DNA of 64,000 nucleotides from Rheinheimera baltica DSM 14885 (GCF_000425345.1 NZ_AUDG01000002.1:62001-126000), one strand, 5' to 3'. Positions 45,917-55,305 are shown, counted from the stretch's first letter. The notes: generated from the sequence alone by a model not told the origin. Numbers and translations are program-made.

Positions 45917-48070
45917 ATGAGAAAATCTATTCTGATGCTGGCCTTGGCCAGCAGTTTCGCCATGGCAGATGAAGGCATGTGGATGCCGCAACAATTGCCA
46001 GAAATTGCCAACGAGTTAAAAGCTGCCGGTCTTGCGCTAGACCCTGCAGATTTAACCAAGCTAACCGAATTTCCGGCTGCCGCTATTGTCAGCTTAGGTG
46101 GTTGTTCTGCCTCTTTTGTTTCACCCAATGGCTTAGTTGCAACTAATCATCACTGCGCTTATGGCAGCATTGCTCACAATTCCACACCAGAAAATGACCT
46201 GTTAGCCAATGGCTTTTTGGCTAAAACACTAAGTGATGAAGTACCCGCTGCGCCAGGTAGCCGTATTTTTGTCACTAAAGCAGTAGATAACGTTAGCGAC
46301 AAAGTAATCGATGCGGCTACGGCTAAACTGAGCGGTAAAAAGCGCATTGATGCCATCGAAGCGAACCAAAAAGCGTTAGTAGCCGAATGCGAAAAAGACG
46401 AAGGCTATCGTTGTACCGTGGCCGCTTACTACGGCAGCCTGGAGTTCTACCGTATTAAACAACTGGAAATTAAAGACGTGCGTTTAGTGCACGCACCGGC
46501 TGAAGGCGTAGGTAAATTTGGTGGCGACACCGACAACTGGATGTGGCCGCGCCACACAGGTGATTACAGCTTCTACCGCGCTTATGTCAGCCCGGAAGGG
46601 AAATCGGCTGACTTTAGTGCTGACAACGTACCTTACAAGCCAGATTTTCACTTAACCCTGGCTAAAGATGGCGTCAAAGAAGGTGATTTTGTTATGGCGA
46701 TGGGTTACCCCGGCCGCACCAACCGCCACCGTTTACCCAGTGAAGTGAGTGAAACTTTTGAATGGTCATACCCTAACACGGTAAGCCATTTTAAAAATAC
46801 GCTAGATATTATTGGCCGCGAAACAGCCAACGATAAAGACGCCGACCTTAAATATGCCAGCCGTGTGGCGGGTTTAAATAACTACATGAAAAACCGCCAG
46901 GGCATGCTGGATAGCTTTGCCGACAGCGATTTTTTAGCACGCAAAACAGCGGAACATGTGGCATTAACGGCTTGGGTTAACAGCAGCCGGGATAATAAAA
47001 AAGCCTACGCGGATGATTTAAAAACAATAGAAAAACTGCTTAAACAGCGCCAGCAACAAGACCGTCGCGACTACCTTTTAGGTAATGCAAAACCACGGTT
47101 GTTAATAGCTGCCAGCGCCCTTTATCGCCTGTCAGAAGAGACCACCAAACCAGATGCACAGCGTAAAGCGGGTTACCAAAGCCGCGACTTACCACGCTAT
47201 AAAGCCTTTGTTGCTGGCATGGAACGCAACCTTGCCGTTAGCGTAGAAAAAGCGTTGGACTTATACAACCTTGGCCGTTATGCCGCGCAGCCTAAAAAGC
47301 AGCGTGATGCCGAGTTTGATAAAGTAATGGGCATTAAAGATGGCATGAACGAGCAGCAACTTAAGGCGTTAATTGACAGTTGGTACGCCAACTCGGGCCT
47401 TGCTACGTTAGAAAACCGTAATGCCCTGCTTGAAATGACCCCTGAGCAGTTTGCACAAAGCAGCGATAGCTTTGTAAAAGCTGCCGTGGCACTGCATAAA
47501 TGGACGTTAAAGCGTGAAGCTGAAGAGGAAGAACTGGAAGGCAAAATTCAGCAGGCCTATGCCAGCTATATGCGCGCGAAAATTGCGTTTATGCAGTCTA
47601 AAGGCCAGGCCGTTTACCCCGATGCTAACAGCACTTTACGGGTAACCTACGGTAACGTAAAAGGCCGGGGCCATGGTAACGAAGACGGTAATGCCTGGGC
47701 GCCGTTCACCACTCTGCGCGGTATAACGGCTAAAGCCACTGGTGAGGGCGAGTTTAACGCACCACAAAGCCAGCTTGATGCCATTAACGCCAAGCAGTAC
47801 GGCCCTTACAAGGTAGAAAGCTTAAACTCTGTGCCGGTAAACTTTTTAGCCACACTGGATATTACCGGGGGTAACTCTGGTTCAGCGGTATTAAACAGCA
47901 AAGCTGAGCTGGTGGGCTTAGCTTTTGACGGCACACTAGACTCTATAATTTCAGATTGGGATTACAACCCAAACAATACCCGATCTATTCAGGTAGATCA
48001 CCGTTTTATGCTGTGGCAAATGCAGCTGGATGGCGCTGAGAACCTGTTAAAAGAAATGGGTGTTAAATAA
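45917..48070 (+). CDS. S46 family dipeptidyl peptidase (DPP7-like)
   Basis: Periplasmic dipeptidyl aminopeptidase of 717 residues, signal MRKSILMLALASSFAMA. Chymotrypsin-like fold split by a helical insert: H79 in TNHHCAYG, aspartate D204 or D206 in GGDTDNW, S654 in TGGNSGSA. G672 in LAFDG aligns with the S1 residue that is Gly in hydrophobic-specific DPP7 and Arg in acid-specific DPP11 (recollected numbering), favouring DPP7. Start ATG 45917; the longer frame from 45845 lacks a signal. Followed by a strong terminator. Confidence 0.92.
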   Translation: MRKSILMLALASSFAMADEGMWMPQQLPEIANELKAAGLALDPADLTKLTEFPAAAIVSLGGCSASFVSPNGLVATNHHCAYGSIAHNSTPENDLLANGFLAKTLSDEVPAAPGSRIFVTKAVDNVSDKVIDAATAKLSGKKRIDAIEANQKALVAECEKDEGYRCTVAAYYGSLEFYRIKQLEIKDVRLVHAPAEGVGKFGGDTDNWMWPRHTGDYSFYRAYVSPEGKSADFSADNVPYKPDFHLTLAKDGVKEGDFVMAMGYPGRTNRHRLPSEVSETFEWSYPNTVSHFKNTLDIIGRETANDKDADLKYASRVAGLNNYMKNRQGMLDSFADSDFLARKTAEHVALTAWVNSSRDNKKAYADDLKTIEKLLKQRQQQDRRDYLLGNAKPRLLIAASALYRLSEETTKPDAQRKAGYQSRDLPRYKAFVAGMERNLAVSVEKALDLYNLGRYAAQPKKQRDAEFDKVMGIKDGMNEQQLKALIDSWYANSGLATLENRNALLEMTPEQFAQSSDSFVKAAVALHKWTLKREAEEEELEGKIQQAYASYMRAKIAFMQSKGQAVYPDANSTLRVTYGNVKGRGHGNEDGNAWAPFTTLRGITAKATGEGEFNAPQSQLDAINAKQYGPYKVESLNSVPVNFLATLDITGGNSGSAVLNSKAELVGLAFDGTLDSIISDWDYNPNNTRSIQVDHRFMLWQMQLDGAENLLKEMGVK

Positions 48071-48077
48071 CTATCCG

Positions 48078-48106
48078 CAAAAAGGGCCGTAAGGCCCTTT
48101 TTTAAT
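48078..48106 (+). terminator. Rho-independent terminator after the S46 gene
   Basis: AAAGGGCC (48081-48088), loop GTAA, GGCCCTTT (48093-48100), then TTT. It ends the S46 peptidase transcript. Confidence 0.9.
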
Positions 48107-48120
48107 TACAGCTCCGATTC

Positions 48121-48287
48121 GAACCGGCTTGTCCACACAGGCACGCCGTAAATACATCCCTGTTGGCTCGATTATAAACTTCGTCCATGAAGTTAATCCT
48201 GCGGACCAGCTTCGCTGTTCAAATTCGCTCCAGACGAATTTGTCCGGCATCCATGCCGTCAACGGTCTGTTTAGAACAAGCCGATTC
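48121..48287 (+). repeat. Palindromic interspersed element, copy C (multi-hairpin)
   Basis: About 167 bases. Outer arms GAACCGGCTTGT (48121-48132) and ACAAGCCGATTC (48276-48287), 11 of 12 paired. Core ACGCCGTAAATACATC then GGCTC (48143-48169). Three inner hairpins: AACTTC-GTCCAT-GAAGTT (48177-48194), AAATTCG-CTCCAGA-CGAATTT (48221-48241), CGGC-ATCCAT-GCCG (48245-48258). Each loop has TCCA. Confidence 0.75.
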
Positions 48288-48309
48288 TCACTAAGTTGAG
48301 GCCTCTTAT

Positions 48310-48741
48310 CTAGTTTGTTTTTTCTAATAATTCTGCTGCCAGCCGGACAAAATCTGACGAGGTTAAAATCCCCTTTAGCTTGTTATTTTCATCTACCACC
48401 GGCATACAACCATGACGGTTCGTAACAAAAAAACCGGCGACGTCTTTCAACGACTGCTCAGGCGTTACCGCAGCAAAATCGGTTGCCATTAAATCGGTGA
48501 TAAGTTGCTGTTTTTCTTTACGCTCAAGCGCCGTAGCACCAAATTGCGCCATTAAACCCATCACCTTAGCTATCATAATCTTTTGCGTCAGCATGCCCAC
48601 CAGCTCGCCTTTTTCGTCTATTACCGGAATATGCCGCACATTCTTACTCCGCATTAAGTCATGCGCATCTTTTAACGTTGCATCTCGCATTACACAAAAC
48701 GGATCTGCCGTCATCAACTGAGCAACCGTATTTAGTGTCAT
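48310..48741 (-). CDS. Tandem CBS domain protein
   Basis: A 143-residue soluble protein made of a CBS pair (about 5-65: VAQLMTADPFCVMRDATLKDAHDLMRSKNVRHIPVID; about 80-140). GGAGG supports ATG 48741. CBS pairs bind adenine nucleotides or SAM; no effector domain is attached, so it probably acts through a partner. Partner unknown. Convergent with the S46 gene, with palindromic element C between. Confidence 0.88.
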   Translation of the reverse strand: MTLNTVAQLMTADPFCVMRDATLKDAHDLMRSKNVRHIPVIDEKGELVGMLTQKIMIAKVMGLMAQFGATALERKEKQQLITDLMATDFAAVTPEQSLKDVAGFFVTNRHGCMPVVDENNKLKGILTSSDFVRLAAELLEKTN

Positions 48742-48807
48742 ATCAACCTCCACCAATTAGTCATACCTAGTTATAACGGAAAAAGTAGCAAGTCGTTTGG
48801 TGTTAGA

Positions 48808-49686
48808 TCAAGTTTTGTCTGTTGCTGTCGGCGCTGAAGTAACAGAACTGCCAACCGACGTTACAATAACCAAGCCTATTGCCAGCCATTGCCACAGCGT
48901 TAATAACTCAGCCAAAAGAACAAAACCCGCCAGCGCGGCAATTGCCGGTTCCATACTCATAAACACGCTAAAATTTTGCGATGTCATGTTTCTAAGCGCT
49001 ACCATCTCCAGCGAATAGGGCAAGGCACTGGATAACACACCAACCAATAGCCCAAGTGGTAATACGTCCCAGCTTAATAACGCCATACCCTGGCTTATGG
49101 CACCAATAGGTACCAAAAACGCCGCTGCCACTGTCATGCCCAGCGCTACCGTAATACCGCCAGAGCCTTTAGCATTGGTTTTTTTACCAAATAATATATA
49201 ACCGGCCCAGCAGGCACCTGCGGCTAATGCTAAAACCACCCCAACCGGATCCAACGCATCTACGCCATGCATGTCCGGCAATAACAGTAAAATACCGGCA
49301 AGGGCACAGGCGACCCAAACAAGATCACGCTTACGCCGCGATGAAAACAATGCTACAGCTAAGGGCCCGGTAAATTCCAGCGCGACACCAATACCCAGCG
49401 GAATGCGCTCAATGGCTAAGTAAAATAAAATATTCATGCCACCCAGGCAAATACCATAGGTAATAACCGCCAGCCTGTCGCGCCGTCCTGATGGCAGGCT
49501 GCGCCAGGGTCGAAATACCAGCCATAGCACTACAGCAGAAAAGCCCAGGCGCAGCGCGGTAGTACCCTCTGGCCCAACTAATGGAAACAACTGTTTTGCA
49601 ATAGAAGCACCAGACTGAATAGTGATCATTGCCGGTACCACACTGACAATAGCCACCAGCAACGCACGATTAACCGCAATAGACAT
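48808..49686 (-). CDS. EamA/RhtA-like transporter
   Basis: Inner-membrane exporter of the drug/metabolite transporter superfamily, 292 residues with about ten hydrophobic segments in two EamA repeats. It resembles RhtA (threonine/homoserine exporter, 295 residues): SIAKQLFPLVGPEGTTALRLGFSA, LGIGVALEFTGPLAVAL and SSALPYSLEMVALR. ATG 49686 is preferred to the frame start at 49761, which would add a non-family extension. Substrate is inferred as an amino acid. Confidence 0.87.
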   Translation of the reverse strand: MSIAVNRALLVAIVSVVPAMITIQSGASIAKQLFPLVGPEGTTALRLGFSAVVLWLVFRPWRSLPSGRRDRLAVITYGICLGGMNILFYLAIERIPLGIGVALEFTGPLAVALFSSRRKRDLVWVACALAGILLLLPDMHGVDALDPVGVVLALAAGACWAGYILFGKKTNAKGSGGITVALGMTVAAAFLVPIGAISQGMALLSWDVLPLGLLVGVLSSALPYSLEMVALRNMTSQNFSVFMSMEPAIAALAGFVLLAELLTLWQWLAIGLVIVTSVGSSVTSAPTATDKT

Positions 49687-50011
49687 AGAAAAACCTGACA
49701 GGAAAAGCACCACGCTTAGAAAAGATATTGTAGCCCGCAACTGCTGCAAAAGGCACGTCATGATGCCCCAGGATGCGGCGTTTGTGCCTTATTACAGGGC
49801 AAAGCTCAGCGTGGTTTGGCTCCACCCTGCTTGCAAAAACACGAAGTTGTCAAAACAACATCATTATGTAGCAATAGGTTAAGCGCAAAGTGCCATTTGC
49901 GGGTTCATGCTACCGGCATTTTTCAAGCTAGTGGCACACTATCTGCTTTATTAACGTTAACGGCATGTGTGCTCATTCGCTATTTTCTTTCTCACACTAA
50001 GGAGCATTGGT
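49687..50011. other. Intergenic region between divergent genes
   Basis: 325 bases between the RhtA-like and DUF3422 genes. No frame with good start and length was seen. It should carry both promoters. A palindrome TTAACGTTAA (49953-49962) stands out but its meaning is unknown. Confidence 0.4.
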
Positions 50012-51295
50012 ATGACCGGACTACATAACCGCAGCCATCCACTGCGTGATGTTCTGGATAAAGAACTGCAACAACGAACATTCCCGGCGCTTACGGCTCC
50101 CTGTCGGCTGTGCCAGTTTATGCTCACCGTATCACCGGCATCGCGCAGCAGCGAACTTAGCTTTATACAACAACTGGCTAGCCAGCAAGGCAGCCATTTC
50201 AGTGAAACCGACCATGATATCAACCTGCCACTGTTTGGCGGCAGTTTACGTTTTGAAAAGCACGGCGAGTTTTCCAGCTATATCTTTATGCAAAGCGGCA
50301 GTGAAAAACAGTTATTTGATGATCCAGCCGATTTCTTGCCTGCTAAAACCTGGTTTGATGATATCCCAGGCCAAATTTTTCGTATTGTGCAACTAAGCAT
50401 TATCACCCCGTCGCAGTTAACCACCTATGGCAACATTGACACCCTGTTCAATCCTGACAACTGTATTAGCAGTTTACTGGCCGGGCAAAAAGCCCGGATC
50501 TGGACCGATTTTCAAAAACATGCCGAAGGTGCCGGCCGCATGGTGCTGCTGGATCAAGGCTTAAGCCCGGCAGCATTGGGGCGTTTAGTACAGCAGCTGC
50601 TCGATTTGGGCAACTATCGCAAATTATCGCTATTAGGCTGGCCGCTATCACGCCAGGCACTGAGTAAACTTAGCTTACTGGAAAAGCAGTTGTCTGACAT
50701 TACCCAGCGTATTGAGCATAAACGCAATGACGACGAACATTTGCTCAATGAAATAACCACCATGGCGGCACAAACCGAGCATCTTATTGCCGATACCAGT
50801 TCGCGCCTGCAAGCCACGGCGGCGTACTATCAGCTAACGTTAGATCGGATAAAAAGCCTGAATGAAACCCCAATCGAAGGCTTGTTGTCGCTGCAGGATT
50901 TTACCGAGCGACGCCTGACACCAGCGTTTCGCACCAGTGAATCTGTGGTGTATCGTCAAAATGCACTGTCAGGCCGTTTAGGCCGCTCAACTGAACTGCT
51001 ACGCACCCGTATTAACTTAAAATTGGAGCAGCAAAACCAACAATTACTGGCATCAATGGATAAAAGGGCCAAATTGCAGCTGAATATGCAGCAGATGGTA
51101 GAAGGTTTATCATTGGTAGCTATTAGTTACTATGCGGTACAGCTAAGTGACAAAGCGATAAAGGCGTTAAGTTACTGGCTGCCACAGGTAAATGCCGAGC
51201 AGTGGCAAAGCATCAGTGTTCCCGTTGTGGTGCTAATGGTTGCTGCAGTGCTTATCTGGATCAACCGAAAACTACACCGGGACAAATCGCCCTAG
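50012..51295 (+). CDS. DUF3422 family membrane protein
   Basis: A 427-residue protein of the DUF3422 family. N-terminal region with the family-typical HPLRDVLDKELQQRTFPAL and LRFEKHGEFSSYIF; central long helical/coiled stretch about 210-330; two C-terminal membrane segments (GLSLVAISYYAVQL and SISVPVVVLMVAAVLIWI) before a basic tail. Start ATG 50012 has AAGGAG. Function unknown. An SLT-domain gene follows on the same strand. Confidence 0.82.
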   Translation: MTGLHNRSHPLRDVLDKELQQRTFPALTAPCRLCQFMLTVSPASRSSELSFIQQLASQQGSHFSETDHDINLPLFGGSLRFEKHGEFSSYIFMQSGSEKQLFDDPADFLPAKTWFDDIPGQIFRIVQLSIITPSQLTTYGNIDTLFNPDNCISSLLAGQKARIWTDFQKHAEGAGRMVLLDQGLSPAALGRLVQQLLDLGNYRKLSLLGWPLSRQALSKLSLLEKQLSDITQRIEHKRNDDEHLLNEITTMAAQTEHLIADTSSRLQATAAYYQLTLDRIKSLNETPIEGLLSLQDFTERRLTPAFRTSESVVYRQNALSGRLGRSTELLRTRINLKLEQQNQQLLASMDKRAKLQLNMQQMVEGLSLVAISYYAVQLSDKAIKALSYWLPQVNAEQWQSISVPVVVLMVAAVLIWINRKLHRDKSP

Positions 51296-51378
51296 CAAAG
51301 CCACTCGCGCTCTGTACTTGAGATTTTGCTAACTTAGTGCTTTACTTGCGATCCTGCAAAATAAAGGATCTGGCAAAG

Positions 51379-52080
51379 GTGCACCGAGTTAACTATTGTG
51401 TTTTTTATCTATGCCTTAGCGTGTTAAGTGCGGTAGCACTTGCCAATGAGCCTGCGGAAGCTAAAAAACAGCTAAAACTGTCTCCCGGTGATAAGCCCCT
51501 AACCAACATGACACCGGGGATAAAAAGCGTTCAGCCGCAAACCTTGGTGTATAAATCGGTTAGCGCCAATGGCACTACCTCGTTTTCAGATCGCCAACCG
51601 ATTAACCGGCCATTTGAGCTTAAACGCTACGACTGCTTTGCCTGTGATCCGGTATCAACCGTTAACTGGCACACTACCCCGCTGTATCTGCGACCTTATA
51701 ATCGGTTAATCAGTAATGCCGCCAGTGAAAACAAGTTAGACCCGGCACTTATTCGTGCGGTCATTCATGCCGAGTCGTCGTTTCGTCCCAGCGTTATTTC
51801 CCGCAAAGGCGCTATTGGTTTGATGCAACTTATGCCAGAAACGGCCACGCAATTGGGGGTTGACGATGCCACCTTGCCAGAACAAAACATTGCCGGTGGC
51901 AGCCGCTACCTGGCAAATTTATTAAAACAGCACAATGGCGACCTAACGCTCGCCCTGGCGGCTTACAACGCTGGTGCCAGTAATGTAAAAAAATATAACG
52001 GCATACCACCGTTTGCTGAAACCAAAGCCTACGTTGAGCGGGTAGCCATTTTACACAAACGCTACCAGCGCGCAGGGTGA
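51379..52080 (+). CDS. SLT-domain lytic transglycosylase
   Basis: Murein lytic transglycosylase of family 1, 233 residues if GTG 51379 (AGGA upstream) is used; a GTG at 51337 would add 14. Signal peptide about 1-20. A DUF4124-like stretch (about 55-75, VSANGTTSFSDRQ) precedes the catalytic domain (about 105-225) with E132 in IHAESSF, GAIGLMQLMPETA and LAAYNAGASNVKKY. Cleaves peptidoglycan with 1,6-anhydro product. Likely periplasmic. Confidence 0.88.
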   Translation: MHRVNYCVFYLCLSVLSAVALANEPAEAKKQLKLSPGDKPLTNMTPGIKSVQPQTLVYKSVSANGTTSFSDRQPINRPFELKRYDCFACDPVSTVNWHTTPLYLRPYNRLISNAASENKLDPALIRAVIHAESSFRPSVISRKGAIGLMQLMPETATQLGVDDATLPEQNIAGGSRYLANLLKQHNGDLTLALAAYNAGASNVKKYNGIPPFAETKAYVERVAILHKRYQRAG

Positions 52081-52156
52081 TGCATAACATAGCTTTAGCA
52101 ACACCGGTGCTTTCAAAGGATTGACATAAGCATTGCTGTCGCTAGGAGGAACAAGA

Positions 52157-52390
52157 CTATATCGCTAAGCTGTTGGCATAATTGCGACCTGACCAGGTTA
52201 ACCAGCTAAAATCACCATGTCCATTACCCAGCGGAATCTGCGAATAAGCTTTTTCTTTAGCCCGGCCTTCCACTAAACTTCCGGGAATTGTATTAGGATA
52301 AAGCTCTCAAAACTCAGTGGTAGATGCAATTACTGATGACGTAAAAGTAATAAATACGACGCTCGCCGCTATACGAGAAAAAACACTCAT
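52157..52390 (-). pseudogene. Degraded secreted protein gene with an in-frame stop
   Basis: Read from ATG 52390, a signal peptide (MSVFSRIAASVVFITFTS...) is followed by STTEF, a TGA at 52309-52307, then the same frame stays open for 49 more codons (ELYPNTIPGSLVEGRAKEKA... to GRNYANSLAI) before TAG. The continued open frame across a stop suggests a recently inactivated or truncated gene. Family not recognised. It may be a real short secreted peptide plus noncoding sequence instead. Confidence 0.5.
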
Positions 52391-52593
52391 GTTGTTCCCT
52401 AGCTATACAGTTTTCAAATTCAGCTAAACACATAAAGAGAACACTTTGCGTCCTTACTATGTGATTTTTACTATGTAGTTTAGTGGGATGTGTTCTGATT
52501 CAACTTACAAATTGATATTTGACCAACGAAGCACCTGCGTTTAACTTTTTATTCGCCTGACACAAAATTTTGAACCCCCTTACACCAGACGAA

Positions 52594-52627
52594 AAAAAAC
52601 ACCAATCATGACAATTGGTGTTTTTCT
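52594..52627 (-). terminator. Rho-independent terminator after the PEP-CTERM gene
   Basis: CACCAAT (52600-52606) pairs with ATTGGTG (52614-52620), flanked by A and T runs that extend the stem. The minus-strand product ends in eight T. It lies 22 bases after the PEP-CTERM gene stop. Confidence 0.88.
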
Positions 52628-52648
52628 AAGCGACGTACTGAAGCTAGA

Positions 52649-53257
52649 TTAAAATCTTTTTTTAAACCGACGTGATGCTAAACCAATCAGGCTCAAAGCT
52701 AATATAGCTAGTGTTGACGGCTCTGGTACCTGCGACACATTACCAATGTTAACAGTCAAACCATCACGCAAAAAAGTACGGCTGGAATTATCGTTGTATG
52801 CCGAGTAACTTGTGTATTGATAGGTTCCCGCCTTCCAATCCGTAAATAGCTTATTAACTAACAAACGGCCTGATAACGATATTATGTCGCCAGCTGATAC
52901 ACTAAAAACACCATCAGCCATCCTAAATCCAAATGCACAGCAAGAGCTGTTTATTGAAGTATATACATCAGATAAATTAGTGTTAATTCCATCTGTCGTT
53001 GTAAAAAAAGACAAAGACTCAAGTATCGTGAATGTACTAGCAGAAGTCCCTATGTTGAGTAAACTGATATCATTAAGCCAAAAACCGTTGGTAATATTTT
53101 GTGACCCCGCAAGGGCTAAATCAGACCCACTTAATTTTATTTCTGTTAACCCGCTACCATTATCGTAAATATCGATAATGAGACCAGCTTTAGCAAAACC
53201 GCTTACCGATAAAATCAGACCGACAAAAGCGGCTTTAAAAAAAACCTTAAACTTCAT
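52649..53257 (-). CDS. PEP-CTERM sorting domain protein
   Basis: A 202-residue exported protein. Signal peptide about 1-24 (VGLILSVSGFAKA). Middle region rich in Ser, Asn and Thr with beta character and a CC pair (SINSSCCAFGF). The C-terminus is a complete PEP-CTERM signal: VPEPSTLAILALSLIGLASRR then basic FKKRF. Such proteins are processed by an exosortase and often end up in biofilm matrix or envelope. No exosortase gene is present in this window. Higher AT content than neighbours. Confidence 0.9.
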   Translation of the reverse strand: MKFKVFFKAAFVGLILSVSGFAKAGLIIDIYDNGSGLTEIKLSGSDLALAGSQNITNGFWLNDISLLNIGTSASTFTILESLSFFTTTDGINTNLSDVYTSINSSCCAFGFRMADGVFSVSAGDIISLSGRLLVNKLFTDWKAGTYQYTSYSAYNDNSSRTFLRDGLTVNIGNVSQVPEPSTLAILALSLIGLASRRFKKRF

Positions 53258-53718
53258 TTAATATTCCTTTTTAACTTCTTTCCTTTGATATTTGGAAAGT
53301 TTTAGTTGGTTTAATCCAAAGCAAAAAGCATGCCTAGAATTAAAATCTTATAATACAGGCAGTTAAGTTAATTAGTGGCAATCTCCTTAATAACCCGTAA
53401 AGATATTTGACACTTATATTCATATAGCCCTTAAACAATAAAGAAAAGAAAAAACAATTAGTTTATTAAATAGTAAATTATATTGCTTATTATCGTTAAT
53501 TAAATAGCATTCCCAGTAACCCCTTCATGAGCCTTCGACATAAAAGTCAGCATAGCGTCACAGAGTCCGCTATAAGCTTATGTATTTGCTGAAAACCCGC
53601 CAAGCGGCTTGCTTAACGGCAGCCAAAACGAATCTGCGAGGTTTTGCGCCTTGGAAGCGCATGGCGTAAGAAAGAATTAATTGTTGCAGGTTTAAGGTAT
53701 GTGCTGCTACTTGGCCAA
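53258..53718. other. Intergenic region with inverted repeats, no gene seen
   Basis: The first 250 bases are AT-rich (promoter side of the PEP-CTERM gene). The remainder holds short hairpins: ATAGCG...CGCTAT (53552-53574) and CCGC-CAA-GCGG (about 53597-53607). No coding frame of useful length. It could contain an old mobile-element remnant. Confidence 0.45.
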
Positions 53719-54147
53719 CTATGTTCCTGAGCCTGATTTGCCTAGCGCAGCACGCATAATGTCCTTCCAGGACACGAGCCCCAGTAAGTGTTTTTGTTCA
53801 TCAATGACAGGTAGACAACCGATATTGTGTTTGAGTAGCAGTGCCGCGGCCTGCTTTACCGACGTGGTTTCAGTACCGGTAATAACCGGCGACACCATAA
53901 CCTGATGTACTTTGCGACTGCGGATAAATATACCAATAGCAGGGTCGGTTGCCGAGTCCATCACGGGGCTTAATACCCGAAAATAGTCTTTAACCGACAC
54001 AATACCGATGAGGCGATTACTACTGTCAATGACTGGTACATGTTGAAAACGGGATTTTGCAAAAACATCATGCAGCGTGGCCAGACTTGCATCGGCAAGA
54101 GTGGTAACTAACCTGTTACGGCGGGTCATTATATTGGCAATACTCAT
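53719..54147 (-). CDS. Tandem CBS domain protein downstream of pilU
   Basis: A 142-residue protein with a CBS pair: MSIANIMTRRNRLVTTLADASLATL to about residue 60, and VSPVITGTETTSVKQAAALLLKHNIGCLPVID to about 135. No other domain. It starts 27 bases after the pilU stop on the same strand, so it is probably part of the pilTU operon and may sense adenylate state for pilus retraction (inference). Confidence 0.87.
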   Translation of the reverse strand: MSIANIMTRRNRLVTTLADASLATLHDVFAKSRFQHVPVIDSSNRLIGIVSVKDYFRVLSPVMDSATDPAIGIFIRSRKVHQVMVSPVITGTETTSVKQAAALLLKHNIGCLPVIDEQKHLLGLVSWKDIMRAALGKSGSGT

Positions 54148-54174
54148 ACCGGCCTCGCGCTATGTGATAGATGC

Positions 54175-55299
54175 TTAATCGTCTTCTTTTTCAAGCCCTT
54201 CGATGGTTACACCCGACAAGAAACCTGCGCCTTTGGTGTCACCACTGCGCAGTTTAATCATCAGACGTAAATCATTAGGTGAATCGGCATGGTGCAATGC
54301 ATCAGCGTAGCTTATACGTCCAAGCTGGTATAAGTCATACAACGCCTGGTCGAAGGTTTGCATACCCAACTCACGCGATTTGCTCATTACCGCTTTAATT
54401 TCACCCATTTCACCGCGGGCGATTAAGTCGGCAATCAATGGTGAGTTAAGCAGCACCTCTATAGCCGCAACGCGACCAAAACCATCTGCAGTTGGCACCA
54501 ATTGCTGCGCCACAATACCGCGCAAGTTTAATGATAAATCGAACAACAGCTTCTGGTGCATTTCCTTGGGGACCAAATGCATAATACGGTCAATCGCTTG
54601 GTTGGCATTGTTGGCGTGCAAGGTTGCAATACATAAATGGCCAGTTTCGGCGAATGACAACGCGTATTCCATGGTGTCCTGGCTACGAATTTCACCAATC
54701 AAAATAACATCGGGCGCCTGACGCAACGAGCTTTTCAGCGCGGCTTCAAACGACTCAGTGTCGATACCCACTTCACGTTGAGTAATTAAACTCTTATGGT
54801 GGTCGTGCACAAATTCAATGGGGTCTTCAATGGTGAGAATATGGCCTTTAGCATTTCTGTTGCGATACCCTAATAAAGCCGCTAACGAAGTTGATTTACC
54901 TGTGCCTGTACCACCAACAAACAGCACCAGGCCCCGCTTGGACATGATCACTTCTTTCATGATGGGCGGCAGGCCCAGTTCATCAACATGCGGTATGTCG
55001 GTAACAATGCGCCGCACCACCATCCCAGCACAGTCTCGCTGCCAAAATGCGGACACACGGAAACGGCCTGAATCGTTTGAAATAGCAAAGTTACATTCTT
55101 TGCTATTCATAAACTCTTGCTGCTGTTTATCATTCATCGCTGACAAAACCAATTTAAGTGAACCCGCGTCCGTTAGCGGGTTTTCATCAATTGGCAATAA
55201 TTCGCCGTTTATCTTTGCAGCCACCGGCATACCAGCGGTTACAAACAAATCCGACGCCTTCTCAACGATCATTTTGTCTAGAAAATCATTTAGATGCAT
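54175..55299 (-). CDS. pilU: Type IV pilus retraction ATPase PilU
   Basis: PilT-dependent retraction ATPase, 374 residues. Walker A GGTGTGKST, Asp box ILTIEDPIEFVHDH, Walker B ILIGEIRSQDT, His box ATLHANNANQ. The longer C-terminus (to LRSGDTKGAGFL) and the sequence differences from PilT fit PilU. Lies 6 bases after the pilT stop. Acts in the cytoplasm at the pilus base. Confidence 0.94.
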   Translation of the reverse strand: MHLNDFLDKMIVEKASDLFVTAGMPVAAKINGELLPIDENPLTDAGSLKLVLSAMNDKQQQEFMNSKECNFAISNDSGRFRVSAFWQRDCAGMVVRRIVTDIPHVDELGLPPIMKEVIMSKRGLVLFVGGTGTGKSTSLAALLGYRNRNAKGHILTIEDPIEFVHDHHKSLITQREVGIDTESFEAALKSSLRQAPDVILIGEIRSQDTMEYALSFAETGHLCIATLHANNANQAIDRIMHLVPKEMHQKLLFDLSLNLRGIVAQQLVPTADGFGRVAAIEVLLNSPLIADLIARGEMGEIKAVMSKSRELGMQTFDQALYDLYQLGRISYADALHHADSPNDLRLMIKLRSGDTKGAGFLSGVTIEGLEKEDD

Positions 55300-55305
55300 A
55301 AAGGT

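Noticed and set aside
43065..48287. Palindromic elements as integron attC sites or CRISPR repeats
   Set aside because: No consistent RYYYAAC/GTTRRRY ends or integrase gene, and no regular spacer pattern. Spacing, orientation and length vary.
52307..52309. In-frame TGA as a selenocysteine codon
   Set aside because: No SECIS-like hairpin directly after it and no redox motif; a disabled gene is simpler.
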